A stretch of DNA of 64,000 nucleotides, taken from Candidatus Poribacteria bacterium (lineage in GTDB: Bacteria; Poribacteria; WGA-4E; WGA-3G). Positions within the stretch are counted from its first letter, which is position 1. Each line of letters begins with the position of its first letter. Location: assembly GCA_022826805.1 (NCBI GenBank), contig JAJDUH010000042.1, positions 17,191 to 81,190 on the forward strand, in the 5' to 3' direction. The notes under the pieces are model-generated. The model made no database searches and was not told the DNA's origin. It was given only the letters and a program-made list of their open reading frames with translations. A program made the translations under genes and the position numbers. Shown here one piece after another: positions 8,361 to 15,048 of this stretch.

Positions 8361-9107
8361 TCATCGCCTTGTCTTCAATCGTCCCCAAGTTGTCGTGAGC
8401 AAACCGTTTGGAGAAACAGGTAAAACAGCCTCAACGCCTGTCATCAATTCTGCTACCTCTGCTTCTGTGATACCACGATTAAAGAAGATGACCTCATCCA
8501 ATCTACCGATGAATTTCTCGCCACCGAAAGTGCCGAACAGCAGTTCACCGGCTTGATCTACATCACCGCCTTGTTTGGTAGCGGATTCAAGCGTGCCGTC
8601 TACATAAAGTTTCATCTCGTTTCCATCGTAAAGTCCAACGATATGATACCATTTTTCAGGTTCAATGACGGATGTTCCCCACACGCCGCCCGTAAATCCA
8701 CCACCTGACCAGATACCAAAGACGTAGCCTCCAGGCACTCTCTCAGTTTGTGATTGGACTTCCAATAGATAAGAGCCGTTCCGTCGAATGGCAGTATCAG
8801 AAACGCCTTTGTTCATATAGACCCAAGTCGCGATAGTCATCTGATCCTTGAAATTAATGCTATCAGAGGGTTCAACGGTCACGACGTGAGGCGGTTCAAA
8901 TTCCAAGGCACCGCCGAATTTACCTTCTACCCACTTCGCACCTGTAATTGCACCATCGTTCCCATTGCCCGACGTATCCTCGGCGACACCGCCTTTGCCT
9001 TCATCAAAAAGCCAGATACCAACGGCGTCGTCTAACAGTTCGGCAGAAAGAGGATGTGCTACTATGCACAAACCGCCAACAATGATAAACCAAAATAGCC
9101 ATCTCAT
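8361..9107 (-). CDS. Secreted LamG-domain protein
   Basis: A 248-residue exported LamG protein with a 22-residue signal peptide ending 'HPLSA' and a strong 'aaagggaggag' ribosome site. LamG blocks are 'VGIWLFDEGKGGVAEDTSG', 'GKFGGALEFE', 'MTIATWVYMN', 'KWYHIVGLYDG', 'MKLYVDGTLE' and 'FIGRLDEVIFFN'. It ends with the shared tail 'VSPNGLLTTTWGRLKTRR', where the usual Lys after Gly is Leu. It lies 108 bp upstream of the PhyH-sulfatase operon in the same direction and may help capture its substrate. Confidence 0.87.
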   Translation of the reverse strand: MRWLFWFIIVGGLCIVAHPLSAELLDDAVGIWLFDEGKGGVAEDTSGNGNDGAITGAKWVEGKFGGALEFEPPHVVTVEPSDSINFKDQMTIATWVYMNKGVSDTAIRRNGSYLLEVQSQTERVPGGYVFGIWSGGGFTGGVWGTSVIEPEKWYHIVGLYDGNEMKLYVDGTLESATKQGGDVDQAGELLFGTFGGEKFIGRLDEVIFFNRGITEAEVAELMTGVEAVLPVSPNGLLTTTWGRLKTRR

Positions 9108-9334
9108 AGTTCTCTCCTCCCTTTAATTTACGAGTTTAGCATGAAACGGGAAATATGTCAAGGACTTGGCTGCGTGTTTTGAGTTGAGATGTTTAGAAAA
9201 ATATGGTAAATTTATAAAAGCATATATTTACATACTCGCCTTCTTTCATCTATACTTAAAGGCGAGGTTTCTAACTGGGGTCCCCGTCCGTTACTGGGAA
9301 GGGATACTAAAATCTACCATATATGAATTGAAAG

Positions 9335-10075
9335 ATGCTGACTCAAGAAATGGTAGCCGATGTTCCATCAGATCCAGGCGTTTACTTTTTTCGCGGAGTT
9401 ACAGGCACAATCCTCTATATCGGCAAAGCGAAATGTTTGCGGAAACGGGTGCGCTCCTACCTCCATAAGGTAAAAAGACGTCCAACCAAAATCAAACGGC
9501 TTATTCGATGGACGACAGATGTTCGGTATCAGATTTGTCGTTCAGAACAGGAAGCCCTCTTCTTAGAATCGCGGTTAATCCAAAAATATCAGCCTACCTA
9601 CAACACCGCTATGAAATATGGGCGGCAGGATTGGTATATTCGGATAGACGTTGGCGAAGCTTTTCCGCGCCTTGAACGTGTGTCCGAAACACAACCCGAT
9701 GGTGCGAGATATTTCGGTCCCCTGTCGAGTCGGCGATGGACGGATGAGGCGATTGATGTCCTACAACGGATTTTTCCGGTACGTACGTGTGAAGGAGAGA
9801 TTATACCGACACCAGGGTTCCGTGCCTGTTTTGAATACGATTTGAAACGTTGTAATGCCCCTTGTGCAGCACTCATTACAAGCGAACTCTATAAAGAAAC
9901 GATAGCGGATATCGTTAATCTATTGGATGGTGAGTATGAAAAAGTGCAGGAAAGTCTGGTCGCGAAACGCGAGGGAGCGTCAGAAACACTGCAATTTGAG
10001 CGGGCTGCGAGGTTTCAAAAGCAGCTCCAACGGATTCAGAAAGTTTTTACTTTCTTAGATGTACATCGGATGTGA
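9335..10075 (+). CDS. Short UvrC-like GIY-YIG nuclease
   Basis: A 246-residue protein matching only the N-terminal half of UvrC. The GIY-YIG catalytic domain covers residues 1 to about 95 ('DPGVYFFRGVTGTILYIGKA', 'LFLESRLIQKYQPTYN'). The Cys-bearing linker follows ('PVRTCEGE', 'CFEYDLKRCNAPCAA'), then a UVR-like motif near the C-terminus ('ETLQFERAARFQKQLQRIQ'). The RNase H-like and HhH domains of full UvrC are absent, as in Cho-type and other UvrC-like nucleases. It could make a single nick in repair or other DNA transactions. The zinc-ribbon gene begins 4 bp after its stop. Whether it works with UvrAB is unknown. Confidence 0.8.
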   Translation: MLTQEMVADVPSDPGVYFFRGVTGTILYIGKAKCLRKRVRSYLHKVKRRPTKIKRLIRWTTDVRYQICRSEQEALFLESRLIQKYQPTYNTAMKYGRQDWYIRIDVGEAFPRLERVSETQPDGARYFGPLSSRRWTDEAIDVLQRIFPVRTCEGEIIPTPGFRACFEYDLKRCNAPCAALITSELYKETIADIVNLLDGEYEKVQESLVAKREGASETLQFERAARFQKQLQRIQKVFTFLDVHRM

Positions 10076-10079
10076 GCCA

Positions 10080-10409
10080 ATGGCAACACGAAAAGACACA
10101 AAAGAGGTGCTCGGTGGACACGATGGGACGGCACGTTGCCGCTGTGGTCGGCTCCGCTATCCGCGTTATTCCCTATGTCCGAAGTGCTATTATACAAAGC
10201 CTCAAACCTCTCCAGATCCCAGGAAATTATCACGTGCCGAACTCCTGAAGATGCAGACTTCAAAATCGATGCCGCTGTCAGACCGACAGGAGCGGATCCA
10301 ATTTTTGGAGAAACGGTATGGTGCACAGTTCCGAGGACAGGATATCCGTTTTATGAAGAATTCACAATTATACGCGCTGTCGGAGCAGGTAGGTTATCGT
10401 CGTCGCTGA
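10080..10409 (+). CDS. Small zinc-ribbon protein
   Basis: A 109-residue basic protein with a treble-clef or zinc-ribbon knuckle near residues 20-36: 'CRCGRLRYPRYSLCPKC'. The rest is Lys/Arg-rich and probably helical ('RKLSRAELLKMQTSKS', 'DRQERIQFLEKRYG'). The start ATG at 10080 lies 4 bp after the UvrC-like stop, so the pair is probably co-translated; an in-frame upstream start at 10059 overlaps the previous gene. I do not recognise a named family. Nucleic-acid binding is a reasonable guess. Confidence 0.65.
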   Translation: MATRKDTKEVLGGHDGTARCRCGRLRYPRYSLCPKCYYTKPQTSPDPRKLSRAELLKMQTSKSMPLSDRQERIQFLEKRYGAQFRGQDIRFMKNSQLYALSEQVGYRRR

Positions 10410-10454
10410 GTTTTTGTGTATTTGGCAGACAATTTTTGGATTTGAAAAAAAGTC

Positions 10455-10484
10455 TTGCCAAGAATAACAAATGTCTGCTAAAAT
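10455..10484 (+). promoter_or_regulatory. Predicted sigma70-type promoter for HMA selenoprotein 1
   Basis: TTGCCA (10455-10460), an 18-base spacer, then TAAAAT (10479-10484). A perfect AAGGAGG ribosome site at 10506-10512 lies 7 bases before the ATG at 10520. A TATAAT at 10495-10500 lacks a good -35 partner but is an alternative. Confidence 0.5.
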
Positions 10485-10519
10485 AGTATAGACATATAAT
10501 TATTCAAGGAGGTTAACCC

Positions 10520-10939
10520 ATGCGTATCGCGAAATTATCGCTGATCTGTCTGGTCGCTTTTGCATTCCTGGTCGGGTGTGGCATGATAGGGAAGAAGGCA
10601 GAGATGTCCGAATCCGTCATGGAGGATACCGCAATGGAATCCGAAATGAAGGGCGACATGATGGAATCAGAAGCCATGGAATCCGACATGAAAATGAAGG
10701 GTGACATGATGGAGGCCGCCGTTGAAGAGATCACACTAAATGTCACGGGTATGACATGAGGCGCGTGTACCAGTAAAGTGCAGGATGCACTTAGCAAGGT
10801 CACAGGCGTTTCTGAAGTGGTGAGCGTCTCTTCAGACACAAATACGGCTGTTGTGAAGGTCAAGAAGGGCAAAGTTACGACTGATGCTCTCACTTCTGCA
10901 GTTGAAGGTGCTGGTTTTAGTGCCGAGGCTGCCCAATAA
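10520..10939 (+). CDS. Selenoprotein: lipoprotein with HMA domain (in-frame TGA), copy 1
   Basis: A 139-residue predicted lipoprotein whose HMA metal-binding motif has selenocysteine in place of the first Cys. The signal peptide ends with the lipobox 'LVGC' (Cys20). A linker (residues 22-64) holds 12 Met, which could bind Cu(I) or another soft metal. The HMA domain starts near residue 70: 'ITLNVTGMT', then TGA at 10757-10759 (Sec80), then 'GACTSKVQDALSKVTGVSEV' and 'AVVKVKKGKV', ending 'VEGAGFSAEAAQ'. This is the canonical GMTCxxC ferredoxin-like fold with U replacing C, and the frame stays open to a TAA at 10937. Protein and codon context continue cleanly across the TGA, so truncation to 79 residues is unlikely. 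Expected place: anchored in a membrane facing outward. The role would be soft-metal (Hg, Cu) or redox chemistry. Confidence 0.88.
10776..10792 (+). promoter_or_regulatory. Putative SECIS element, HMA selenoprotein 1
   Basis: A perfect 7-bp stem AAGTGCA/TGCACTT closes a GGA loop (10783-10785). The loop begins 23 bases after the TGA at 10757-10759. It matches the position and loop type of the other two candidate SECIS elements in the window. Confidence 0.7.
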
Positions 10940-10950
10940 GGCTTAATCAG

Positions 10951-10977
10951 AAGGGTGGGGTTTCCCACCCTTTCTTT
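10951..10977 (+). terminator. Rho-independent terminator after HMA selenoprotein 1
   Basis: The stem AAGGGTGGG/CCCACCCTT with loop GTTT is followed by a T-rich run (tttcttt), 11 bases after the TAA. The second HMA gene therefore probably has its own promoter. Confidence 0.8.
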
Positions 10978-11056
10978 ACTATATGAATAGGTTGCAATCC
11001 AAAATATAAGGTGCTGCGATCCGAAGATCGTCGCTACAAATGAGAGGTATAAACGC

Positions 11057-11416
11057 ATGCGTCACTTAAACGCGAGAGTAATATTTATCTGCTTTGCGGC
11101 ACTTCTGTTTGTGGTAGCGTGTGCAGACACGCAGAAGAAGCAAGCAGAAACACCAAGTCAAACGGCAGAAACACCAAGCCAAACGGCAGAAGCAAGCGTT
11201 GAGGAAGTGACACTGACTGTGACCGGCATGACATGAGGCGCGTGTACCAGTAAGGTGCAGGATGCACTCACACAGGTTACCGGTGTCTCTGAAGTTATCA
11301 GCGTTTCTATGGATGAGAATAAAGCTGTCGTGAAGATTGAGAAGGGCAAAGTTGAGAAAGACGCACTTGTGAAGGCGGTCACAGACGTCGGGTTTAGCGC
11401 GCAAGTTGCCAACTAA
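11057..11416 (+). CDS. Selenoprotein: lipoprotein with HMA domain (in-frame TGA), copy 2
   Basis: A 119-residue tandem paralogue of the preceding gene. The signal peptide ends in 'VVAC' (Cys22, lipobox). The linker is Thr/Pro/Gln-rich with a direct repeat of 'TPSQTAE' rather than Met-rich. The HMA domain reads 'VTLTVTGMT', TGA at 11234-11236 (Sec60), 'GACTSKVQDALTQVTGVSEV', then 'KAVVKIEKGKVEKDALVKAV' and 'VGFSAQVAN', ending in TAA at 11414. About 40 bases around the TGA are nearly identical to copy 1, but the N-terminal parts differ. That supports duplication with selection to keep the TGA-motif context. The part before the TGA is only 59 codons, so ordinary gene callers would miss it. Likely outward-facing membrane-anchored metal or redox protein. 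Confidence 0.87.
11254..11268 (+). promoter_or_regulatory. Putative SECIS element, HMA selenoprotein 2
   Basis: A 6-bp stem GGTGCA/TGCACT (one G-U pair) closes a GGA loop (11260-11262). The loop begins 23 bases after the TGA at 11234-11236, the same geometry as in copy 1. Confidence 0.65.
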
Positions 11417-11480
11417 GTCTGAATCGGCAGGCGAAAATTAACTCGCCCTTTGTGTATCAGAACAAGTGAATTTATATTGC

Positions 11481-11511
11481 AATGCGAGGTCCCCGGACCT
11501 CGCATTTTCTA
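11481..11511. terminator. Strong terminator hairpin after HMA selenoprotein 2
   Basis: The perfect 12-bp arms AATGCGAGGTCC (11481-11492) and GGACCTCGCATT (11495-11506) are followed by T-rich sequence on the + strand. It lies between the + strand HMA gene and the minus-strand PhyH gene ending at 11549. Confidence 0.8.
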
Positions 11512-11548
11512 TTCTCTACAGAAGATATGAGATCTCTAATTTTTCGCC

Positions 11549-12409
11549 CTACTGTCCCTTGGCATAAAGTGGATTATCAAGCAGGGATTGTACTTCGTAG
11601 ATGGATCCCTTCCGTTCTGCGTGCGGTTCCGGCATACGCACTGGTGCTGGTACGATACGTGGTTCGTTCGTTGGATCGCCACGGATAATGAAGTTGTTGA
11701 AAGTCTCCCAGTCTGGAATGCCCTTCAGGGGCCAGGCGTCTACAGCACAGTACTGGGCAAGCATTAAGCGGCGCGGTTTATCTGAGGTATTTGGGGCAGA
11801 GCCGTGCAACGCCCGAACATGATGGATTGTGATCCCGCCTGCTTTTAACTCAACAGGAACGGCACCCTCGGGTGTGAAATCAGGATCGGTTACTGCACCC
11901 ACAAAGGCACCGTCTTGGTGGTGATCTAAGGTCGGTCCCTTATGAGAGCCGGGGAGTATCATCAACGCCCCGTTTTCGACTGTCATGTCGTCAATAACAA
12001 CACCGACTGCGAGCAGATCGTCGTTGGTGTGCGGATAGAATGCCCAGTCTTGATGCCATTCAACCGGGCTCCCAAACTCCGGATACTTCATATTCAATTT
12101 GTGTCCATTATACCGAACGCCGGGCCCGATGAGTTGTTCTACAATATCCAAAATTCTCGGATGCCGTAAGGCGTAGTCATAAACGACGTGGTGTAGCCCC
12201 GGGTTTTTGATGCGGCGGACACGCGGGTTAGCGGGGGCATGCCCTGGCTCCAAGTCAAAAATATCAGTATGTTCGGTAACTTCTCTCGATTTTTCGACGA
12301 ATTCATCGGTGACGCGTTGAAGGTCCGCCACCTCTTCTGCTGTTAGCACTGCCTCAACGCCGATATAGCCCTTTTCGTGATAAAAATCACGTTGTTCTTG
12401 CGTGAGCAT
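11549..12409 (-). CDS. Phytanoyl-CoA dioxygenase (PhyH) family protein
   Basis: A 286-residue Fe(II)/2-oxoglutarate dioxygenase-like protein. The start at 12409 ('MLTQEQRDFYHEKGYIG') has 'aagaggag' upstream; an earlier in-frame start overlaps the glycosyltransferase stop. The triad is visible as 'EWHQDWAFYPH' (HxD) and 'HHVRALHGSAPN' (distal His), with Arg residues in 'SDKPRRLMLAQY'. 'ENGALMILPGSHKGP' is a standard PhyH block. The substrate is unknown. It is the last gene of a minus-strand run that starts at gpmI, 62 bp after the glycosyltransferase. Confidence 0.88.
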   Translation of the reverse strand: MLTQEQRDFYHEKGYIGVEAVLTAEEVADLQRVTDEFVEKSREVTEHTDIFDLEPGHAPANPRVRRIKNPGLHHVVYDYALRHPRILDIVEQLIGPGVRYNGHKLNMKYPEFGSPVEWHQDWAFYPHTNDDLLAVGVVIDDMTVENGALMILPGSHKGPTLDHHQDGAFVGAVTDPDFTPEGAVPVELKAGGITIHHVRALHGSAPNTSDKPRRLMLAQYCAVDAWPLKGIPDWETFNNFIIRGDPTNEPRIVPAPVRMPEPHAERKGSIYEVQSLLDNPLYAKGQ

Positions 12410-12471
12410 TGTTCCGTCAACTCCTCTTAGCGAAATGATGCTATTATTATAGGTCAAACCTGTTAAAAATT

Positions 12472-13563
12472 TCAACCTTTTAACAATTCTTCGTAAATAT
12501 GTTCTACCTTTTGAACATGCGTTTCGATACCAAATGTTTCCTCAGCGTGTTTCCTCGCACGCTGCCCCATGGAGATACTTTGGGTCGGATCCTTGACAAG
12601 TTCCACAATCTTATTCGCGATTTCTTCGGTAGATGCCGATGACATAATGTATCCTGTCACACCGTGAACAATCATTTCGGTAGTACTGCCAATCGGAGTC
12701 CCGATGACGGGTTTGCCAGCCGCCATTGCTTCCGCAATGACACTCCCTGCTGAAAGCGTTACAAGCAAATCCAGTTCCTGCATTACCTTAGGCATGTCGG
12801 TGCGGTGTCCCATGAAATGAACGACTTCTTGCAGCTGATGTTTGGCTACCAATTGTTGGACTTCCCGCTCATAAGCGCGATGTTCTGGTGTATCTAATGC
12901 TGCGCCAATGATATGAAATTTAACTCTTTTTTTCTGTGCGGTGACCTTAGCGGCTATCTCAACAAACGCTTTTTGACGTTTGAAGGGTTCAACTCTCCCT
13001 ACGATACCGACGACATATTTCTCCGAAGGTATTGTTACAGAGACGGGTCGAAAAACCGACAAATCGACACAATTCAGTATAACATTAATTTTTTGGGTGT
13101 CAATCCCTGCTTGAGTCAGCGAAGTGCCGCTCTGCTCCGAGATGGTGATGATGCTGTCCATCTGGCCGAACTTGTATTTCCGCACTTGGGAGGGGGTGAG
13201 CAGCGTTCGGACGTGTGAAATGACAGGGATTTCCAACTGCTTTCTAAGGTGCCATAGGTACGGGTTAAACCAGGAATCGGAAGTATGGATTAGCTGCGCT
13301 TTGTGCGACTTAGCAAGTGTGGCTAATTTTTTCGCCGCACTGTGTCTTACCATCAGTGATTTCATTTTTCGCCACGGAGGAAGTCCAAGAATCACCGTGG
13401 GAATATCGGCACGCCTTAAATGCTCAGCAAAAACACCATCATCAGGACAGACAACAAGCGGTTGATAGTGTTCTCGATCAATATTTGTGACGAGATATGC
13501 GAGCTGTTGTTCACCCCCGCCAATGCTCGAACCGCAATGGCTGAGGTAGAGTATCGAAATCAT
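12472..13563 (-). CDS. Glycosyltransferase family 4 (GT-B)
   Basis: A 363-residue GT-B glycosyltransferase. The N-terminal domain has the loop 'CGSSIGGGEQQLAYLV', and the C-terminal domain has 'VVGIVGRVEPFKRQKAFVEI', 'FMGHRTDMPKVMQELDLLV' and the nucleotide-sugar motif 'SVIAEAMAAGKPVIGTPIGS' (EX7E-type region). It transfers a sugar from a nucleotide donor, as in capsule, LPS or exopolysaccharide assembly. It lies 34 bp after prs and upstream of PhyH, which says little about its acceptor. Confidence 0.9.
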   Translation of the reverse strand: MISILYLSHCGSSIGGGEQQLAYLVTNIDREHYQPLVVCPDDGVFAEHLRRADIPTVILGLPPWRKMKSLMVRHSAAKKLATLAKSHKAQLIHTSDSWFNPYLWHLRKQLEIPVISHVRTLLTPSQVRKYKFGQMDSIITISEQSGTSLTQAGIDTQKINVILNCVDLSVFRPVSVTIPSEKYVVGIVGRVEPFKRQKAFVEIAAKVTAQKKRVKFHIIGAALDTPEHRAYEREVQQLVAKHQLQEVVHFMGHRTDMPKVMQELDLLVTLSAGSVIAEAMAAGKPVIGTPIGSTTEMIVHGVTGYIMSSASTEEIANKIVELVKDPTQSISMGQRARKHAEETFGIETHVQKVEHIYEELLKG

Positions 13564-13597
13564 CTGTTTTTCTCAGTAAAAGCGATTTTTCCGCAAA

Positions 13598-14593
13598 CTA
13601 CACTGGGAAATTGAGTTGCTGATCCCGGAAAACTTGGCTAACCGATCGGTGCTGGTGGACTCTCAGGATCGCTTCAGAGAGTAGCGGTGCGATAGAAAGC
13701 ACTTTAACTTTTCCGTCCAATTGCTTTTCAGCAGGGACAGGAATCGTATTGGTGGTGACCACCTCGCGAATTGCTGGATGACTGAGTCGCTCTAACGCTG
13801 GACCAACTAATATAGGATGCGCGATACTCACATAAGCAGGCTCTGCGCCAGCCTCCGCCAATGCTATGGCTTGTTGACGAATAGTGCCTCCTGTTTGTAT
13901 TTCATCGTCAGTGATAATAGGGGTCTTACCCCTGACGTCCCCAACAAGCTCGACGAATTTAATACTTTGACCATCAACGCCGGTTCGCCGTTTGTGCATA
14001 ATGGCTAACGGGAGTCTGAGAATATCAGCGTATTTCTCTGCTAACTTGGCGCGCCCGGCATCGGGAGCAACGATTACGCCATTTTCGACCTGCTTTTCGC
14101 GGAAGTAATTTGTCAAGGTAGTTAGGGCAGTCAAGTGATCCATAGGGATATCGAAGAATCCCTGTATCTGTGGCACGTGTAGATCGATAGCCATGACCCG
14201 ACTTGCGCCAGCTGTGGTCAAAAGATTGGCTACGAGTTTCGCGCTAATCGGTTCGCGCCCTGTTGTTTTATGATCTTGGCGGGAATACCCAAAATACGGA
14301 ATAATGGCGGTAATCTGCCGGGCTGATGCACGTTTCATCGCGTCAATCGTGATCAGCAGTTCCATCAGGTTTTCGTTGGCGGGTTGACTTGTTGGCTGGA
14401 CTATGTAGATATCAGTCCCGCGGATACTTTCCTCAATCTGGATGCGGGTTTCATCGTTAGGAAATGGACCGATTGTAATTTTACCGAGTTCAACGCCTAA
14501 GATCGCAGCGATTTCTTTCGCCAACGCCGGATTCGCGCTTCCGGCAAATAGTCTGAAATCCCTTCTAACCTGTTGGTCAATCGGTGTGGACAT
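13598..14593 (-). CDS. prs: Ribose-phosphate pyrophosphokinase
   Basis: A 331-residue PRPP synthase converting ribose 5-phosphate and ATP to PRPP for nucleotide, His and Trp synthesis. Diagnostic blocks are 'FPNDETRIQIEESIRG' (residues 45-60), 'DLHVPQIQGFFDIPMDHL' (137-154) and the PRPP loop 'DDEIQTGGT' (229-237). The loop is slightly variant: the usual form is DDMIDTGGT or DDMIDTAGT. The length is normal for class I enzymes. Cytoplasmic. It lies 34 bp upstream of the glycosyltransferase in a minus-strand run. Confidence 0.96.
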   Translation of the reverse strand: MSTPIDQQVRRDFRLFAGSANPALAKEIAAILGVELGKITIGPFPNDETRIQIEESIRGTDIYIVQPTSQPANENLMELLITIDAMKRASARQITAIIPYFGYSRQDHKTTGREPISAKLVANLLTTAGASRVMAIDLHVPQIQGFFDIPMDHLTALTTLTNYFREKQVENGVIVAPDAGRAKLAEKYADILRLPLAIMHKRRTGVDGQSIKFVELVGDVRGKTPIITDDEIQTGGTIRQQAIALAEAGAEPAYVSIAHPILVGPALERLSHPAIREVVTTNTIPVPAEKQLDGKVKVLSIAPLLSEAILRVHQHRSVSQVFRDQQLNFPV

Positions 14594-14693
14594 GCCGAAA
14601 TCTCCTTATGTTAGATTAATATTATTCGTCACACATTGTTCAACTGGAGCGGAAAACTGTAAATCCTGTCTATTCTGTTAGGCTGTATGCGTT

Positions 14694-15014
14694 CTATATA
14701 AGGCTCCTCAGAAGGATCACCCACAAGATCATAAGAACAAATGGAACAACGAGGCCAATTAAGGACAGGCGTAATTGAATGCTTCGGCTTTTTGCTTTGT
14801 AGCTATCCGTATATAAGGCTGTATATTCAGGTGGTTTTTCAAGCAGCCGTGAAGCGGGTGGCGTTGGTTCATAGATAGAAGCGATAAGAACGCCTATTAT
14901 ATTACCAAAGAGACCAATGAAAAACCAGCTAACCTTTTTGGCATCGGATTCTGCATCTTGTTCAGCCCTTAACTGGGCATCTGCTGAAGTAGGTTGCAAT
15001 TGTTCGTTATTCAT
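14694..15014 (-). CDS. Small two-helix membrane protein
   Basis: A 106-residue protein with two hydrophobic segments, near residues 30-47 ('VSWFFIGLFGNIIGVLIASI') and 84-105 ('LSLIGLVVPFVLMILWVILL'). A charged loop of about 35 residues separates them. The start is preceded by 'agaggaag'. It lies between gpmI and prs with gaps of 34 and 100 bp. It resembles small YtxH/Tim44-neighbour membrane proteins only in layout. I do not recognise a family. Confidence 0.65.
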   Translation of the reverse strand: MNNEQLQPTSADAQLRAEQDAESDAKKVSWFFIGLFGNIIGVLIASIYEPTPPASRLLEKPPEYTALYTDSYKAKSRSIQLRLSLIGLVVPFVLMILWVILLRSLI

Positions 15015-15048
15015 TTTAGAACTTCCTCTTTACAATTTGTGGGTGCTA

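Noticed and set aside
5797..11236. Reading the three TGA codons as nonsense mutations or a changed genetic code
   Set aside because: All three are at the first Cys position of a CxxC motif with intact frame on both sides, while TGA ends other genes normally (alaS, larB, UvrC-like).
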